DNA from: Taudactylus pleione | Taxonomy: Eukaryota > Chordata > Amphibia > Anura > Myobatrachidae | Reading direction: 5' to 3' | Length of the DNA stretch: 64,000 nt | Assembly (NCBI GenBank): GCA_031769625.1 | Contig: JAUIMM010000135.1 | Location: 4,468,001 to 4,532,000, forward strand | Shown here: positions 45,246-56,959 of the stretch, piece after piece | Layout: each line of letters starts with the position of its first letter | Numbering within the stretch: position 1 is the first letter of the stretch | Translations under genes and position numbers: made by a program | The notes under the pieces: model-generated | Seen by the model: only the letters and a program-made list of their open reading frames with translations | Databases searched by the model: none | What the model was told of the DNA's origin: nothing

Positions 45246-45682
45246 TAGAGATGGCTAGTGAGTGAGTGTCTCAACACATTGGCTCGAATCATTCAGATGT
45301 TCTAATGATTTGAGTCACTCAGCTTTTGGTGTGTCGAGACACCCACCTCTCTAGCCTCTCCCTCAGTGGGAGCCAGAGTGAGTAGCAGGTCCGCCCCCTA
45401 CACTGCTGATCTGACCTGATAATACTTCTGCACTGAGTCAGATCAGCAGTGTAGGGGGCGGAGCTGTCAGTGACTCACTAGGTCGCGCTGCTACTGCCAG
45501 GGTTCGGGGGAGAGTCAGTGCAGAACCTTGAGCTGTAGTGCTGGGCTGCGAGGGGCAGAGTTGTCAGCGACTCACTCAGTCGCAAACACCTCTGCTTCCT
45601 ACAGCTCTAAAGAGCTGTGTCCCGAGACACTGTCTCGAAATGTGGCTCAATTCACTACAGTGAATCGTTCTGCCCATTCCTA
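45246..45682. mobile_element. Non-autonomous hAT element, 437 bp
   Basis: TAGAGATGGCTAG at the left and GCCCATTCCTA at the right, with TAGGACAG/TAGGACAA (7 of 8) as target duplications at 45238-45245 and 45683-45690. The interior contains inverted GATCAGCAGTGTAGGGGGCG and CGCCCCCTACACTGCTGATC at about 45392-45461. Confidence 0.72.
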
Positions 45683-45984
45683 TAGGACAAGTTAACATAC
45701 AGTGGAAATATTTTGAAGATACAGGAAAAAGGATAGACCAGTCAGCGTGTGCCCAGCCCTGGGGTCTGGCCAATCAGCAGATGTGCCTGCAGGTGCTGTG
45801 CACGTCAGACTGGCATCTTTCTGACTGAGCTGCAGGAGCAGATTGATATGTGTAAGTCCACAATCGGTGGAGAGCAATAGTGACACAAAGGTAAGTGGTG
45901 GCAACGTCACGTCTGTAAAGCTCAGTGATAGACAGGACACTTCTTGACACGTCCTACTCCTAAGAAGACTGGAGGTAGAAGAAC

Positions 45985-45985
<1 letters not shown>

Positions 45986-46026
<41 letters not shown>

Positions 46027-46600
46027 TAGCGTATTTTCTCCATCAGGACTCAAAGTCGCTTTACAACATCAAAAACAATTTCAGGGGTTTAGTATTACAG
46101 AAAGGAGAAAACAAACCGAAAACAGTCAACATAATTTGTATGAAGGACATAATACAGGGTTGGTGGAGCCATTTTGAGTAATAGCTTCCATGGGTTATAT
46201 ATATCCCACTCATGAAGGGTACCAGGCGAGGCAGCCATTTTAGGTGCGCTACATAGGTTACCCTGGGTGGAATAAGTAACACTTAGGAAAGATAACACAA
46301 AGTTGCAGCATATTAAATCTAAGAGCAGAGACCTTACATAGCCAAGAGATCCAAGTATTTTTTCATCCAATGCATGGGTGTACCAGGTGAGGCAGCCTTA
46401 GGCACACTACTAAGGTTACAGTGTGTGAGATATCATACAAGCAACAAATACAGGTCACTGAAACATGTGTGGTATGATATGTTCTGCATGAATAGATCCA
46501 CAAATTGCTCATCCCACCAATGTCAGCACCATTTGAGGCAGCCATCTTGGGCGCACTGCATAGGTTGCATCTGGCAGAATGTGCAACCCGTAGAAATATA
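45986..46600 (-). mobile_element. L2-like retroposon tail in reverse with degenerate tandem repeats
   Basis: A (TAA)n run (45986-46026) is followed by TATAGCGTATTTTCTCCATC and AGGACTCAAAGTCGCTTTAC, the complement of a common amphibian LINE tail. Beyond it, GAGGCAGCCATTTTAGGTGC-type blocks recur near 46229, 46390 and 46535, at 145-160 bp spacing. Confidence 0.55.
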
Positions 46601-47105
46601 ACATACAGAAAAAAAAAATGAATACAGAGGCAACATTGGCAGTATTAATACAAGGGAGACAGTAATATAATATCTATGGAAAGGTTAATCTAAACCTTAA
46701 GAGGGAAAGACAATGAACAGAGCAAAATTGCACCAAGTGTCATGTTTTGGTGACCACAACTCAAGGTCCATTTGAGGGGTTACCTTGCTGCGCATTCGGT
46801 ATGGCACAGTTGTTGTACGGGAAGAATAACCAAGAGAGGATCAGGAGGGCTGCAGGCAGCATTGGGGATCCAGGTGCAAGCACGATCCATAGGCATGGTG
46901 GAAATGTGGTGGTAGATGAAAACAGTACTTGATAGCAGAAATTGCTATAGCAGCTTAACAGTAACAAATAAGTAAGAACGTGTGCTAAGCTGTGCATGCA
47001 AGCAGGCAAATTGGGTCAGAGGTTGCACTTACACAGTAAGCACCCCTTGGTTACTATGGGAATGTTAATGTATGGTTTAATGTCATTTGTTATCTCTGCT
47101 CGCAG
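46601..47105. other. Intronic sequence before the last MS4A exon
   Basis: No gene or clear repeat is seen. It ends in the acceptor CTGCTCGCAG. Confidence 0.4.
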
Positions 47106-47249
47106 GTCTTTCTGATACAGAATGATGGTTTTGTTTCCATGAACCCTTCTACAACAATTTCAGTATTACCAGCACCTGCACAACCACCACCACCACCGGG
47201 GTATACAGCCCCAAGGTCCCCATGGGTCACAGCTGGACCAACAACATAA
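47106..47249 (+). CDS. MS4A-family protein, terminal coding exon
   Basis: The exon follows CTGCTCGCAG and runs 47 codons to a TAA at 47247-47249. It encodes the cytoplasmic C-terminus with a proline run (QPPPPPGYTAP), of the kind that can dock SH3 or WW domains, although no partner can be named from sequence. MS4A tails are poorly conserved, so the evidence is the acceptor, the phase continuity with the TM4 exon and the stop, rather than similarity. Together the five exons give 195 residues with no break, so the gene appears functional. Confidence 0.8.
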   Translation, partial: VFLIQNDGFVSMNPSTTISVLPAPAQPPPPPGYTAPRSPWVTAGPTT

Positions 47250-48490
47250 CTGTATTAAGTGAGCTTACCAACTGCACACAGAGGAGATGGATTCTGTGAC
47301 TTGAGACAATATTATTACACAGACAGCCTATTAACTCGCTAATGTAACACTTTGCAATATTAAAATAGGCACCTATAAGCATGCAAATAGTATATTTATA
47401 GTTGTGTATAATTTATAAATATGTTTAGTGTGCTACTGTAATGTAATGTATATGCAGGTGTTTAACAGTGGGATCATTTACTCAGAGGACTGTGGACTAT
47501 TGCAGTATCCCCGGCACTGAAGGGGTGCCGTTGATAGTTTGTAGAGGGACAGTTGGAGCTGGCGGTTGAGCAGTTCTCCCAGAGTTGGTGACGGTTGCTT
47601 ACCTGAGCAGAGGAGGCTGTGCCTGGAGTTGAAGAGCTGGAAACCAGGAATTAATTGAAGGAGGAACGCTGAGGTGATCGCAGTTAGATATTAGGGGGAG
47701 GATCAAGAGAGTGAGTGCTGCCTATAACTGAGATTTGGGAAGGCGAAACATGAGAGTCAGACAACCAGAGGGTCTGAGGCCCAGCCCCTAGGAGGAGTCT
47801 AGTCAGCACTACTGTGTCTGTGGAAGAGAAAGAAGTAGACAGAGATAAGTCTAAAATCAGTCCAATAGTGCCTTAGCTTAAAGACTACATGCAAAGTAAA
47901 GTTCTACTACATTATTTCAGGCCACCAATACCTCAGAAGATTATAGTAAGAGCTATTGGATAACACCACAGATACGTATATATAGAGAAATTAGTTATAC
48001 TAACATCCAGCTCCAGCTCAGCATTATAAGTCTGGCCCTCAGACACCATAGACTCCTGCCTATTGTATTTATATTCATACACAATTGCTATCAATGCACC
48101 GAAGATTATAAGGACTAACTCTACAGACTGTTAGATATCACTACTAAAGCCTATTGGATGAGAAGCGACTAATTTAGGAATTCCCTATAAACCTGGATTT
48201 CATAACTTAAATGCATATTAATCTACTAACATGTGCACCAACCAGCATGGCCATTCACATTGACTAATAAGGGGAGTTTAAGAACAGAATATGATAGGGC
48301 TAATCTCTTTAAAGCTTTAAAAAAAATGGGTTATTATTAGTATGTCATTTGTATAGAGAGATATTATGATCTGATGCTGAGCTTAATTGATAAATGTGTA
48401 AATGTTTTTCTAAAAATGTTATGATTACTGCATTGTTCATTAACCAAATTCATATTCAGCAGAACAGAGAGTGGCAGTAAAATAAACTAT
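47250..48490 (+). other. Probable MS4A 3' UTR with a candidate polyadenylation signal
   Basis: Sequence after the stop codon lacks the recognisable repeats that fill the rest of the window until about 48.6 kb, as expected for a 3' UTR. An AATAAA lies at 48481-48486. The UTR end is a guess, because other A-rich hexamers occur. Confidence 0.35.
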
Positions 48491-49325
48491 GTAACTAATT
48501 TGTGTGTAAAAACATAGATGTCATAGTGAAGTGAATAATTGCTGCTGCATATTTATAATTGTCATTGGTAAGTTACCAGTCTGAAATTAAGGTATAACAT
48601 GACACAAAACCAATACTAACCATTCAGGGGTGTTCCCAAGTCCAGGGTTAAAGGGAAAGAAATATAGAGAGGTCTATTGTAGCAAGTAAAGGAAAGAGGA
48701 TACCTGTTACACTAGTTACCAGCATCTCATGTATATTGGTCATGAAGGGCCTGAGTGATGTCGCTGGACTCTTGCAGGAGGTATTCTCATTATGGTTCAT
48801 TCCACAAAATGTCTGCTACCACTGTGTGTAGATGCAGTAATACATTTTTTTTTAAGTTAAACCTGTATACCCAGTGACTTTGTAAAGATATATTATAATT
48901 GTACAAAATATCTTTACAAAAATTACTAATTTATAGCCCGATTTAGATTTACACATTAAACTGCAACTTTGAACACTGGCACAAATGCAGCCAAACACTT
49001 ACATTTCTGTAGCTATATTTTAAGTTGTATATCACTTAAGATATACACATGTGTCATCCTTATCATTTCATGAACTTGCCACAGGACTATACACTAAGCA
49101 AAGATACTGTACATCTCCAATCTGGTGATTGATAATTGTAATGATTCTTGTATTGTTGACTTGAGTCTCCTCCCACCTATTAAACACTTTGTACATGAGG
49201 AAGCTTCTGTAACAACTCTGCAAGGGAAAGAAGAGAAGACACAAGTATAAAGTTTAACACAAAATACTGGCCCAAGGGGGGCACATGGGCAGTGCTATAC
49301 ATTTTTATGGCAGTTGCAATAATAT

Positions 49326-49356
<31 letters not shown>

Positions 49357-49374
49357 CATACATACATACACACA
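48491..49374. other. Intergenic AT-rich sequence
   Basis: Nothing recognised apart from a (TA)n tract at 49327-49356. Confidence 0.4.
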
Positions 49375-49443
49375 TATCAATCCTCCATGTAAGAAGCAGG
49401 CGGCACTCCATTGGACTAGTATAGATCAAATAAGCATAATTTA

Positions 49444-49490
49444 TTTCAGCCAACGTTTCAAGGCTTCTACAGCCTTGTCATCAAGGTGTG
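49444..49490 (-). ncRNA. Hammerhead-like core in the left Penelope arm (candidate)
   Basis: On the minus strand, CACCTTGATGACAAGGCTG, then TAGAAGCCTTGAAACGTTGG. TGATGA, a strong stem (CAAGGCT with AGCCTTG) and GAAAC are in hammerhead order. The right arm (52510-52547, plus strand) has lost the TGATGA block (CACCTAAGGCTGTAGCGG). Confidence 0.4.
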
Positions 49491-49638
49491 AACAAAAGAA
49501 AAAGTGCAAGCGCTTACCTTATATACAATATACGTATCAGTGTGAGAGCAGCGTCCATTCTTCCTCCGCGGGTGCTAGGTGTCACAGGTGGGTGATGCCA
49601 CAAGATAGCGTGATGCAGTGGGGCAGTAACCAGGGACT

Positions 49639-51843
49639 ATGTCGAGTCCCATCTGCAGTGCAGTGTTGACCTTGAATTTGAATTTTAGATTTGCTCGATC
49701 ATTAAGATTTAAAGAATTCTTCCAACATAAAAATACGAGTGTGGCTGAAGTCCTGGAACATTCTGCCCTGCCTCCAAAAATTGGGCATCAATCAACATTT
49801 GACCCGCCGTCATCCAACCCTTCTATGAAAACTTTTTCCCGTCTTATCGATGACTCAGTACAGAAATTTAATCAGGCACAGACCAAGGTTTATCATAATC
49901 TTTCACCAAAAGAACAAGCAGCCCTCAAAGGTCTATCTAAATGCACTGACATAATAATCCACCCCGCTGATAAAGGTGGTGGGGGGGGGGTTTGTGGTGC
50001 AGGACACTATGGATTATAAAGCAGAACTTGATCGCCAGTTGGCAGATACCCTCATTTATGAAAAACTGCAGGGGGATCCCAGTCAAGTCTATAAAAAAGA
50101 ACTTGATGACTTACTGGCCCTGGCAGGACACAATGAACAGCTGGACCCTAAAACAATCAGAGCTCTTACTACTGAACATCCCAGAGTCCCCCTCATATAC
50201 ACTGTACCTAAGGTCCATAAGGATCAACAGCGGCCACCAGGGAGGCTGATTATTTCTGCTAGGGGCTCTTTGTATCAGCCAGTATCCCAGCTCTTGGACT
50301 TTTTAATCCAACCTGATGTAATGAGACAACCAATTTATTTAAAGGATACCACCTATTTTCTAATTCAATTAAATGGTTTGACAAATATCCCGCACGATGC
50401 ATGGCTTTGCGCTCTAAATGTCAAAAGCCTCTATACTGTAATACCGCAAATAGAGGGCTTAAGGACTGTGGAGCGCTTTCTGAACAGTAATACATTTGAC
50501 AAATGCAATAAGGAGTTATTTATATGATTACTTGAATTAACTCTAACCAGGAATTATTTTTATTATAATGGTGGCTTTTACAGAAAATGATCTGGTTGTG
50601 CCATGGGATCAAATGTAGCTCCAAGCTTTGCGAATATTTACATGTTCAAACAAGAAAAAATCCTTTTCTTCATAGACCCCAACATCAGGCAATACATCTT
50701 AATGTACACGCGGTATATAGATGATCTCTTCCTAATATGGACAGGAGAAGAATCATCACTGAGATCTATCATTAACAACATCAATGAATCAGAGTCATCC
50801 ATAAAATTTACTTGTATATTTAGTCCGGCTGAAATACACTTTTTAGATGTCTGTGTGACCCTAGATAGAGCCAATATCTCCACGACAGTCTTTTCAAAGG
50901 AAACAGATCGCAACACCCTCCTGGTGTCAAACAGCTTTCACCCTCCGGCACTGAAAAAAAGTCTAGCCAAATCTCAGATGATGAGAGTAGCACGCATTAC
51001 AAGTGTCCCGGATCAAGTGGAACAACAAATTGACCAAGTTGTTGCTAAATTCCTTCAAAGAGGGTATACAGTAAGAAACATGAGCTATTGAGACAAAAAC
51101 AGGAGGTGCTGCTATTGACCAGGGATGAACTTCTGACTTCGAAGCCTAAGAACAACACAGTTTCTGTAATTCCGTTTGTCACAGAATTTACACTGGCCAG
51201 TCCAGTTGTTGCTAAGGCAACAAAAGCCCTTTGGCCGATTATTCGGAAGGACAAAGACCTTCCAGGATTAAAGGATAAAACCCCCCTATTAAGTTTTAAA
51301 AGAGGGAGGAATCTAAAAAAATATCTTTATGAAGACAGACATCACTCCATAATTTTACAACAGCAGATTGGCACCAATTATAAGAAACCAGGTTGCTACA
51401 GTTGTAGCTCGTGTGTCACATGTGGCTATTTGGAACCAGGTCCTACATTTTGCCATCCACATACTGGAGAGAAATTCCATATTAATCATGTGTTGTCCTG
51501 CACTTCACGGTTCGTGGTGTACCTTCTAACATGTATTTGTGGGTTAAGTTATGTGGGGCAGATCACAAGGATGTTCAAAGAACGGATGGCCATCCACCGT
51601 TCATCAATTAAGTTGGCACTTCAGGGGAGAGATTCAGATCAACCGGTCACCAGACATTTTAAAGCAGCTAATCACCAACTACCCAGTCTTCGGCACAAGA
51701 TTATAGACCACGTACCCCCTCTAACACAGGGAGGAGACAGAGCTAATCGATTACTACGTTTGGAATCCAAATGGATTGCCAACCTGGATACTATATATCC
51801 TAAAGGTCTTAATGAGAAAATAATATGGTCTGCATTCTTGTAA
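49639..51843 (+). pseudogene. Penelope-like RT with GIY-YIG endonuclease, broken at four points
   Basis: 49639-49980 encodes the N-terminal region with NLSPKEQAALKGL and DIIIHPADKGGG. A poly-G run at 49979-49990 shifts the frame. 50000-50527 continues with PLIYTVPKVHK, RPPGRLIISARGS and NVKSLYTVIPQ. Two in-frame TGA codons follow (50525-50527 and 50588-50590). 50603-51091 holds the palm with AMGSNVAPSFANIYM and YTRYIDDLFLIWTG, where the catalytic Asp pair is intact. After a frame change near 51085, 51088-51843 ends in a Cys-rich stretch (CYSCSSCVTCGY) and a GIY-YIG nuclease (FVVYLLTCICGLSYVGQITR, then R and H residues). The Cys-rich block before GIY-YIG resembles Neptune-type elements. Total coding span is about 730 residues. 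Confidence 0.87.
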
Positions 51844-52690
51844 TACCTACCACCCTGCCTGTGAATTGGATCAACCTTATGTCTTTGAAAACTCTAGACA
51901 CCAGGATTTGACCCATTCAGAATTTGATTAACGGACACTTTATTACCTTTGAATACTTTTACAGATTGGATTGGTAACAGGACAATAGATCCTAATCATT
52001 AAGTGCCAGCTCATATATGGTGATGTATATGGACACTGTCCCCTTTTAATGGTCCACAAGACATGATGATTATTGTAGGCTTCTGTTATGTATTGCATAG
52101 TGCATAGTCATTGGGATTATATACAAATCTTTTTTATGTGGCAGGCACCCATGGGGAATCCTTATTGGAGCAGGATGTATATTAACAGCCTCAGTAGATT
52201 CCACCATGATTGTATGTAGCAGATTATTATATGTATTTATGTGCATATATCCTTTTAATTCTTTAACACTGTGTCTATTCTTCCCCTCCTAGCCGGGGCA
52301 TCGGGATCGGTTGCTAGGTCAACACTGCACTGCAGATGGGACCCGACAGAGTCCCTGGTTACTGCTCCACAATGCCTTGGGAAGCATCACGCTATCTTGT
52401 GATGTCACCCACCGCGACACCCGGCACCCGGAGGAGGAAGAATGGACGCTGCTCTCACACTGATACGTATATTGTATATAAGGTAAGCACTTGCACTTTT
52501 TATTTTCTTCACACCTAAGGCTGTAGCGGCCTTGAAATGTCGGCTGAAACAAATTATGCTTACTTGAGCCACACTAGTCTGATGGAGTGCCGCCTGCTTC
52601 TTACATGGAGGATTGATAGGTATACATGATTATCTAGGAAGGCACCCTGGCATTTGCTTCTTAGTTTTCCTTGAGTGTCCATCCACATAC

Positions 52691-52693
<3 letters not shown>

Positions 52694-52720
<27 letters not shown>
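52694..52720. repeat. (TA)n tract at the left edge of the solo LTR
   Basis: Continuous with TA-rich sequence at 53333-53430 on the other side of the LTR. Confidence 0.85.
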
Positions 52721-52725
<5 letters not shown>

Positions 52726-53332
52726 CACAGTCGGGATAGGGGTTCCTCTCCAGGGGTAGATGGACTCCCTCTTTACACACACAGCAGCCATAGAATCAGG
52801 ATACAAGTCGGAGGGTCTCGTACAAAACTGGTCGGCGCCAGGCTTTATTGTGCCAATGAATATAACCATAAACAAAACATAAACATAAGTCCTAGCCCGG
52901 CTGGGTAATAGCTACACAGCAGATTCCCTCTCTATAATAATGGTAGGGCCTATTGCCCTCACCATCAACAAAACACATGCACAGTACTTACAAGGATTAT
53001 CCCTGAGTGTCTCTGAACAGGCTAGTCTGCCTACTCTCCCAGGTGAGAAACACTCAGCCACAAACAAACCTTGCTTATATTAGCCATTTCCAGCTGCAAG
53101 CTCTAATGAACCTGTAACCAGACTGAAAGGCCAAAAAACCTGGAGTGGCCTGTGGATGGAGCCCTCCCTCTCCTCACATCCACACCCCCAGGACCCAAAC
53201 TGTTTTTTCCAAAAGCTGATACTCTGGTCTGCTTGCAAAACAGACTTCTCCTGGGATTTTTTAGAACACATAGGCCAGAAACCTAGGACAAATATACCTG
53301 CTATTGACCACTTTACCAGTGCTTCTATCACA
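52721..53332 (-). mobile_element. Solo LTR of the Gmr1-type family, 612 bp, diverged
   Basis: It aligns along its length with the LTRs at 33288 and 38455: GTGACACAGTCGGGATAGGG at the start, CTGGTCGGCGCCAGGCTTTATT, CCCAGGTGAGAAACACTCAGCC, and CACTTTACCAGTGCTTCTATCACA at the end. It has many substitutions, so it is much older than the full element. No internal sequence is present, consistent with LTR-LTR recombination. It too is embedded in a (TA)n tract. Confidence 0.9.
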
Positions 53333-53433
53333 ATATATAAATATATATATATATATATATACATACATATACACAAACTGTGTATATATACATATATATA
53401 TATATATATAATTATATATATATATATCTGACA

Positions 53434-53853
53434 CAACATGATTTATGTCCAACTCTAAATCAGACTATTATTTTGCACCGATTCTGCTGAAAATGATTGT
53501 AATGACAAATTACTATAAATACTAGTGTTTTAAAGCTGATGAATACATTCACAGAGATCACAATAAAAATAATCAGAATGCTGAGCAAACTGATCTCATA
53601 CCATTGATTTTAAAGTGTTATTTATCAAAACGGTGTAAAAGCTATTTGTACAAAGTCACAATGTTTAAGGCTATATAAACATCCTGTACTCATTTCTGTA
53701 ACCTGAGTGTTACAGAAATGCCACCTACTAAACAACGTGCCAGAAGGCAGAACTGTTCAGCTGAGCAGGACCATTAGCCCTTCTGGCACTTGCCAGAGCA
53801 GGCAGATGGCCAGTCTGGCTGTTCATTTATGTTCAAATAAAGAAAAGACACTT
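53434..53853. other. Intergenic sequence
   Basis: Nothing recognised. Confidence 0.4.
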
Positions 53854-54345
53854 GGGGTAAATTTAATAAGAATTGAGTCTGGTCATGTTAGCAATCTCTG
53901 GAGAGTTTGGGCACTTTTTCCACTCTAAAATTTACTAATGTAAAACTCGGGAGAGAGATCTCCTTACTACGGGAAAATACTGGAGAGTTAGCAAACTCTA
54001 TTCAATTCACCATCGGCTAAACTCGAAAACCTTTTCACTAGTGAAGATAGGATTCGGAAATTTACCAAGCAGAGAGTTTCTAAACTCTCATGAGAATGGA
54101 CAACACTCCCATAAAAATCCGTTAAATAATTCACCTGCCTGTGATCTGCGAGTTTGGCAGAAACATACACGATCACTGTGATCCATGTATGTTTCTGACT
54201 GTAAATAGAAAAAAAATTGTGAAATTAAAAAAAAGGCGTTGGCTCCACCCCCCCAAAAAAAAATCATAACCAGCCCCGGACTTGTCAGCCAGTCCTGGTT
54301 CCAAAAATTACGGGGAACAAAACGACCTATATTTTCAAGTGGCAG
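53854..54345. mobile_element. Truncated arm of the GGGGTAAATTT foldback family
   Basis: GGGGTAAATTTAATAAG at 53854, then GGAGAGTTTGGGCACTTTTT, TCAATTCACCATCGGC and GCAGAAACATACAC match the left arm at 60648-61600. There is no right arm. Confidence 0.7.
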
Positions 54346-54784
54346 AAGCTGAGTGTGCCCTTAATTACTCCAGGTGGTTTGCTGCTGGGACTAGGCATAA
54401 GCTGAGCTCCTGGCTAGGTCTGCCATTTCGGACACCCTGCATGCCAAATACAGGTACCACGGAGAGCCGCAGTCAGCTTTGTGTCTTGGGTGGCGGCACT
54501 GATCATGCACCCTTAGTGATGGCCCTGAGGAAGATACTTCCTGTACTGTTAGAAAGATGATGGATGCTATCTTTCATGTGCTAATGCTCAAGCGGAGATG
54601 TGTGTGGACTCCTCGGTTTTGGTTCTAATACATCATCGTGTTTTGCTTTTGGCAAACCCCCCCTAAGTGTTTTGGTTCAGATTCCATTTAGGATTCCAAA
54701 ACACACACACACACAGAAACGGAGGATCATGTAAAATGTCAATGGACTGCTTAATGTCTGTGTGTAACATACAGTATGAGAGAT

Positions 54785-55343
54785 AAGGTGCCCATACTTT
54801 TGCGATGGATCGTCGCGATGCAGGGAATCAGAAACTTCCGATCGCCCAACATAGATGTTCAGCGATCCGTCACCTGATCGCTGACATTTGACATGTTAAA
54901 TGTCAAAGACTTGACGATCGCGATCATTTTTTGATCGCGATCGTCAAATCGGAAAAATCCAACAGGTTGGATTTCTGCGATCCTGTGATGCCGGGTTGCA
55001 GCATCGTGGGATGGCGTGAATCCGTCGCTGATGGATGGGGCCCATTACCTTCCTCTTATGGGCCCCATCCATCAGAGATGGATTGCCGCGATCCCTCGGC
55101 GCTGCAACCCGGCATCGCAGGATTGCAGTAATCAAAACTATTGGATTTTGCCGATTTGAAGATCACAATCAAAAAATTATCGTGATCGTGAACTCTTTGA
55201 TATTTAACATGTCAAATGTCAGCGATCCAGCGACGGATCTCTGAACATCGATGGTGGGCGATCGGAAGTTTACGATGGGCTATCGGAAATTTCCGATCAC
55301 ATCCCTGCATCGCGACGATCCGTCGCTGATGTATGGCCACCTT
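54785..55343. mobile_element. 559-bp near-complete palindrome (foldback MITE)
   Basis: AAGGTGCCCATAC and GTATGGCCACCTT ends, with arms pairing almost to the centre near 55056: GGATCGTCGCGATGCAGGG with CCCTGCATCGCGACGATCC, and GATGGATGGGGCCCATTACC with its near complement. It is rich in CGATCG-type motifs. I could not find a target duplication. Confidence 0.75.
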
Positions 55344-55403
55344 TTGTTTCACAGCACAAGCACCAGCTGCCTTAATAAATTCCTTTCAACACCAAAAGAC
55401 TTT

Positions 55404-55904
55404 GGGCCTGATTCAGACCCACTCGCGAGCGGCTGTCCGCTCGCAAGTGGGTCGATGGTCTGCACTGAGCATGCGCACGACGGAGGGAGCTCCGTCGTGC
55501 ACATGCGCCAGACGTGACGAGCGAAGGAAAGTCCTTCGCTCGTTGTGTCTGATCAAAGGGGGCGTGCTGTCGATGTTGATTGACAGCACGCCCCCTTTGG
55601 TGGGCGTGCCGGGGGCGTGCCTCCCTGACGGGGGCGTTCCCAAGGGAACGCCTACCATCAGAAGCCGGCCCACTGACATCACTCCGGGCCTTGCGGTTGA
55701 AAACCTCAACCGCAGGCTCCGGCTCGCAGTTTCGATGGTCGCGATGGTCACGACCATCGTGGCCATCAAACTGCACGCTCGTATAGGCTGTGGGTGGTGA
55801 CCCACAGCTATACGAGCGTCCAGGAGGACGCTCCATTTTTATGGAGGGCGGCCCTCATTCAGAGCGTGCGCTCTGCTCAGAGCGTACGGCTCTGAATGAG
55901 GGCC
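55404..55904. mobile_element. Harbinger-like foldback element A (TSD TTT)
   Basis: GGGCCTGATTCAG at 55404 and CTGAATGAGGGCC ending at 55904, flanked by TTT. Hairpins in the same order as 41300-41792, including GCACGACGGAGGGAGCTCCG near 55480, GGGGGCGTGCTGTCGATG with its complement at 55558-55600, and the CCCACAGCTATACGAGCG end hairpin. Confidence 0.87.
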
Positions 55905-55907
55905 TTT

Positions 55908-56955
55908 GTTAGTGATCCTGTGTTGTTGTAGCGCTCTACGGCAGCTCTCTATGTTGTATCCATCCTGGACCTCAAATGTCCTGTGGCTCACTCTCACCAC
56001 TGGGACCCACCGGCTATAGTATTAGGACCAAGTGCTGTAGTAGTTAGCACTAAGGCATGCCAGGATCAGCAGATACGCCGAAAACCTCAATGCAGGGTGC
56101 TTGGTGGGAAGGAAAGCCTCTTGAGCTCAGTCTGAACAACGTGAAGGTAATCAAGGCAGCAACTAGGTTTGTCCAACACTTTCAACTTTTTTTAAGCTCA
56201 ATGCCTTGCCTGTGATCCCAGTGGCATTTTATAGGGGTTGTCCATAGTAATTAAGTAATCAATGGAATCCATATGTTCTCAATTAGAGTCTGTTCATACA
56301 TTATCACTCATCAACTCTCTATATATTCCTCACATATGTTTAATATAAGGTACAGTACTGTATATAAATATTACTCATATGAGCAATCACAGATAAAAAT
56401 ACAGCATGGTTCATCATAGTAATAATAGTGATAAAAGACAAAATATCTTTTATCCATTAAGTGGTGGCTGTCTGCACACAATAAAACAAAACAACAAAAA
56501 CTTTTTCACATTTAAAGGCACATAGATGCAGTTATAATGGTATTGTAAATTATATTTGCATAAGAGTTTTTGTTAGTGAATCCACTTGGTTCAATAAATA
56601 TTCACAATAATAACTTTATGTGTGTTTTATAATTAGCTTATTTGGGGCTGCTCAGACATCGATGTTTCTTTTAGGGGGATGACATATCGGCAATAATATT
56701 CAGTATATACCTATAACTTTTTATATATTCAACCATGTTGTTGGTAAATAATCTACTACATGCTTTATACACAGAATAGGAAAAATATATATTAGGGAGA
56801 GACCAACACGCTAGTAAGGGGAAAATTAAAGAGGCAAGAGTTAGTTGTAAAGACATCCTAGCATAAGTCCAGGTGTGGCATGGTGTTCGTATTTCATGAA
56901 AACCATACTGCACATCTCTAGCCTCAAGAATGGACAGAATGCTTTAACAATTTAA
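55908..56955. other. Intergenic sequence
   Basis: No gene or clear repeat recognised. Confidence 0.4.
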
Positions 56956-56959
56956 ATGG

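Larger units (their letters stand above)
49375..52618 (+). mobile_element. Penelope-like retroelement with about 300-bp inverted arms
   Basis: Left arm 49375-49672 and right arm 52316-52618 are inverted copies: TATCAATCCTCCATGTAAGA at the left edge and TCTTACATGGAGGATTGATA at the right; GTTGACCT and AGGTCAAC at the inner edges. Between them is a plus-strand RT/GIY-YIG gene with a few breaks. The structure parallels the minus-strand element at 19299-23985, but the sequences differ, so they are two Penelope-like lineages. No clear target duplication is visible. Confidence 0.85.

Noticed and set aside
55333..55836. Overlapping frames of 155, 154 and 130 codons on both strands
   Set aside because: GC-rich palindromic element 55404-55904 keeps both strands open; no coding character.
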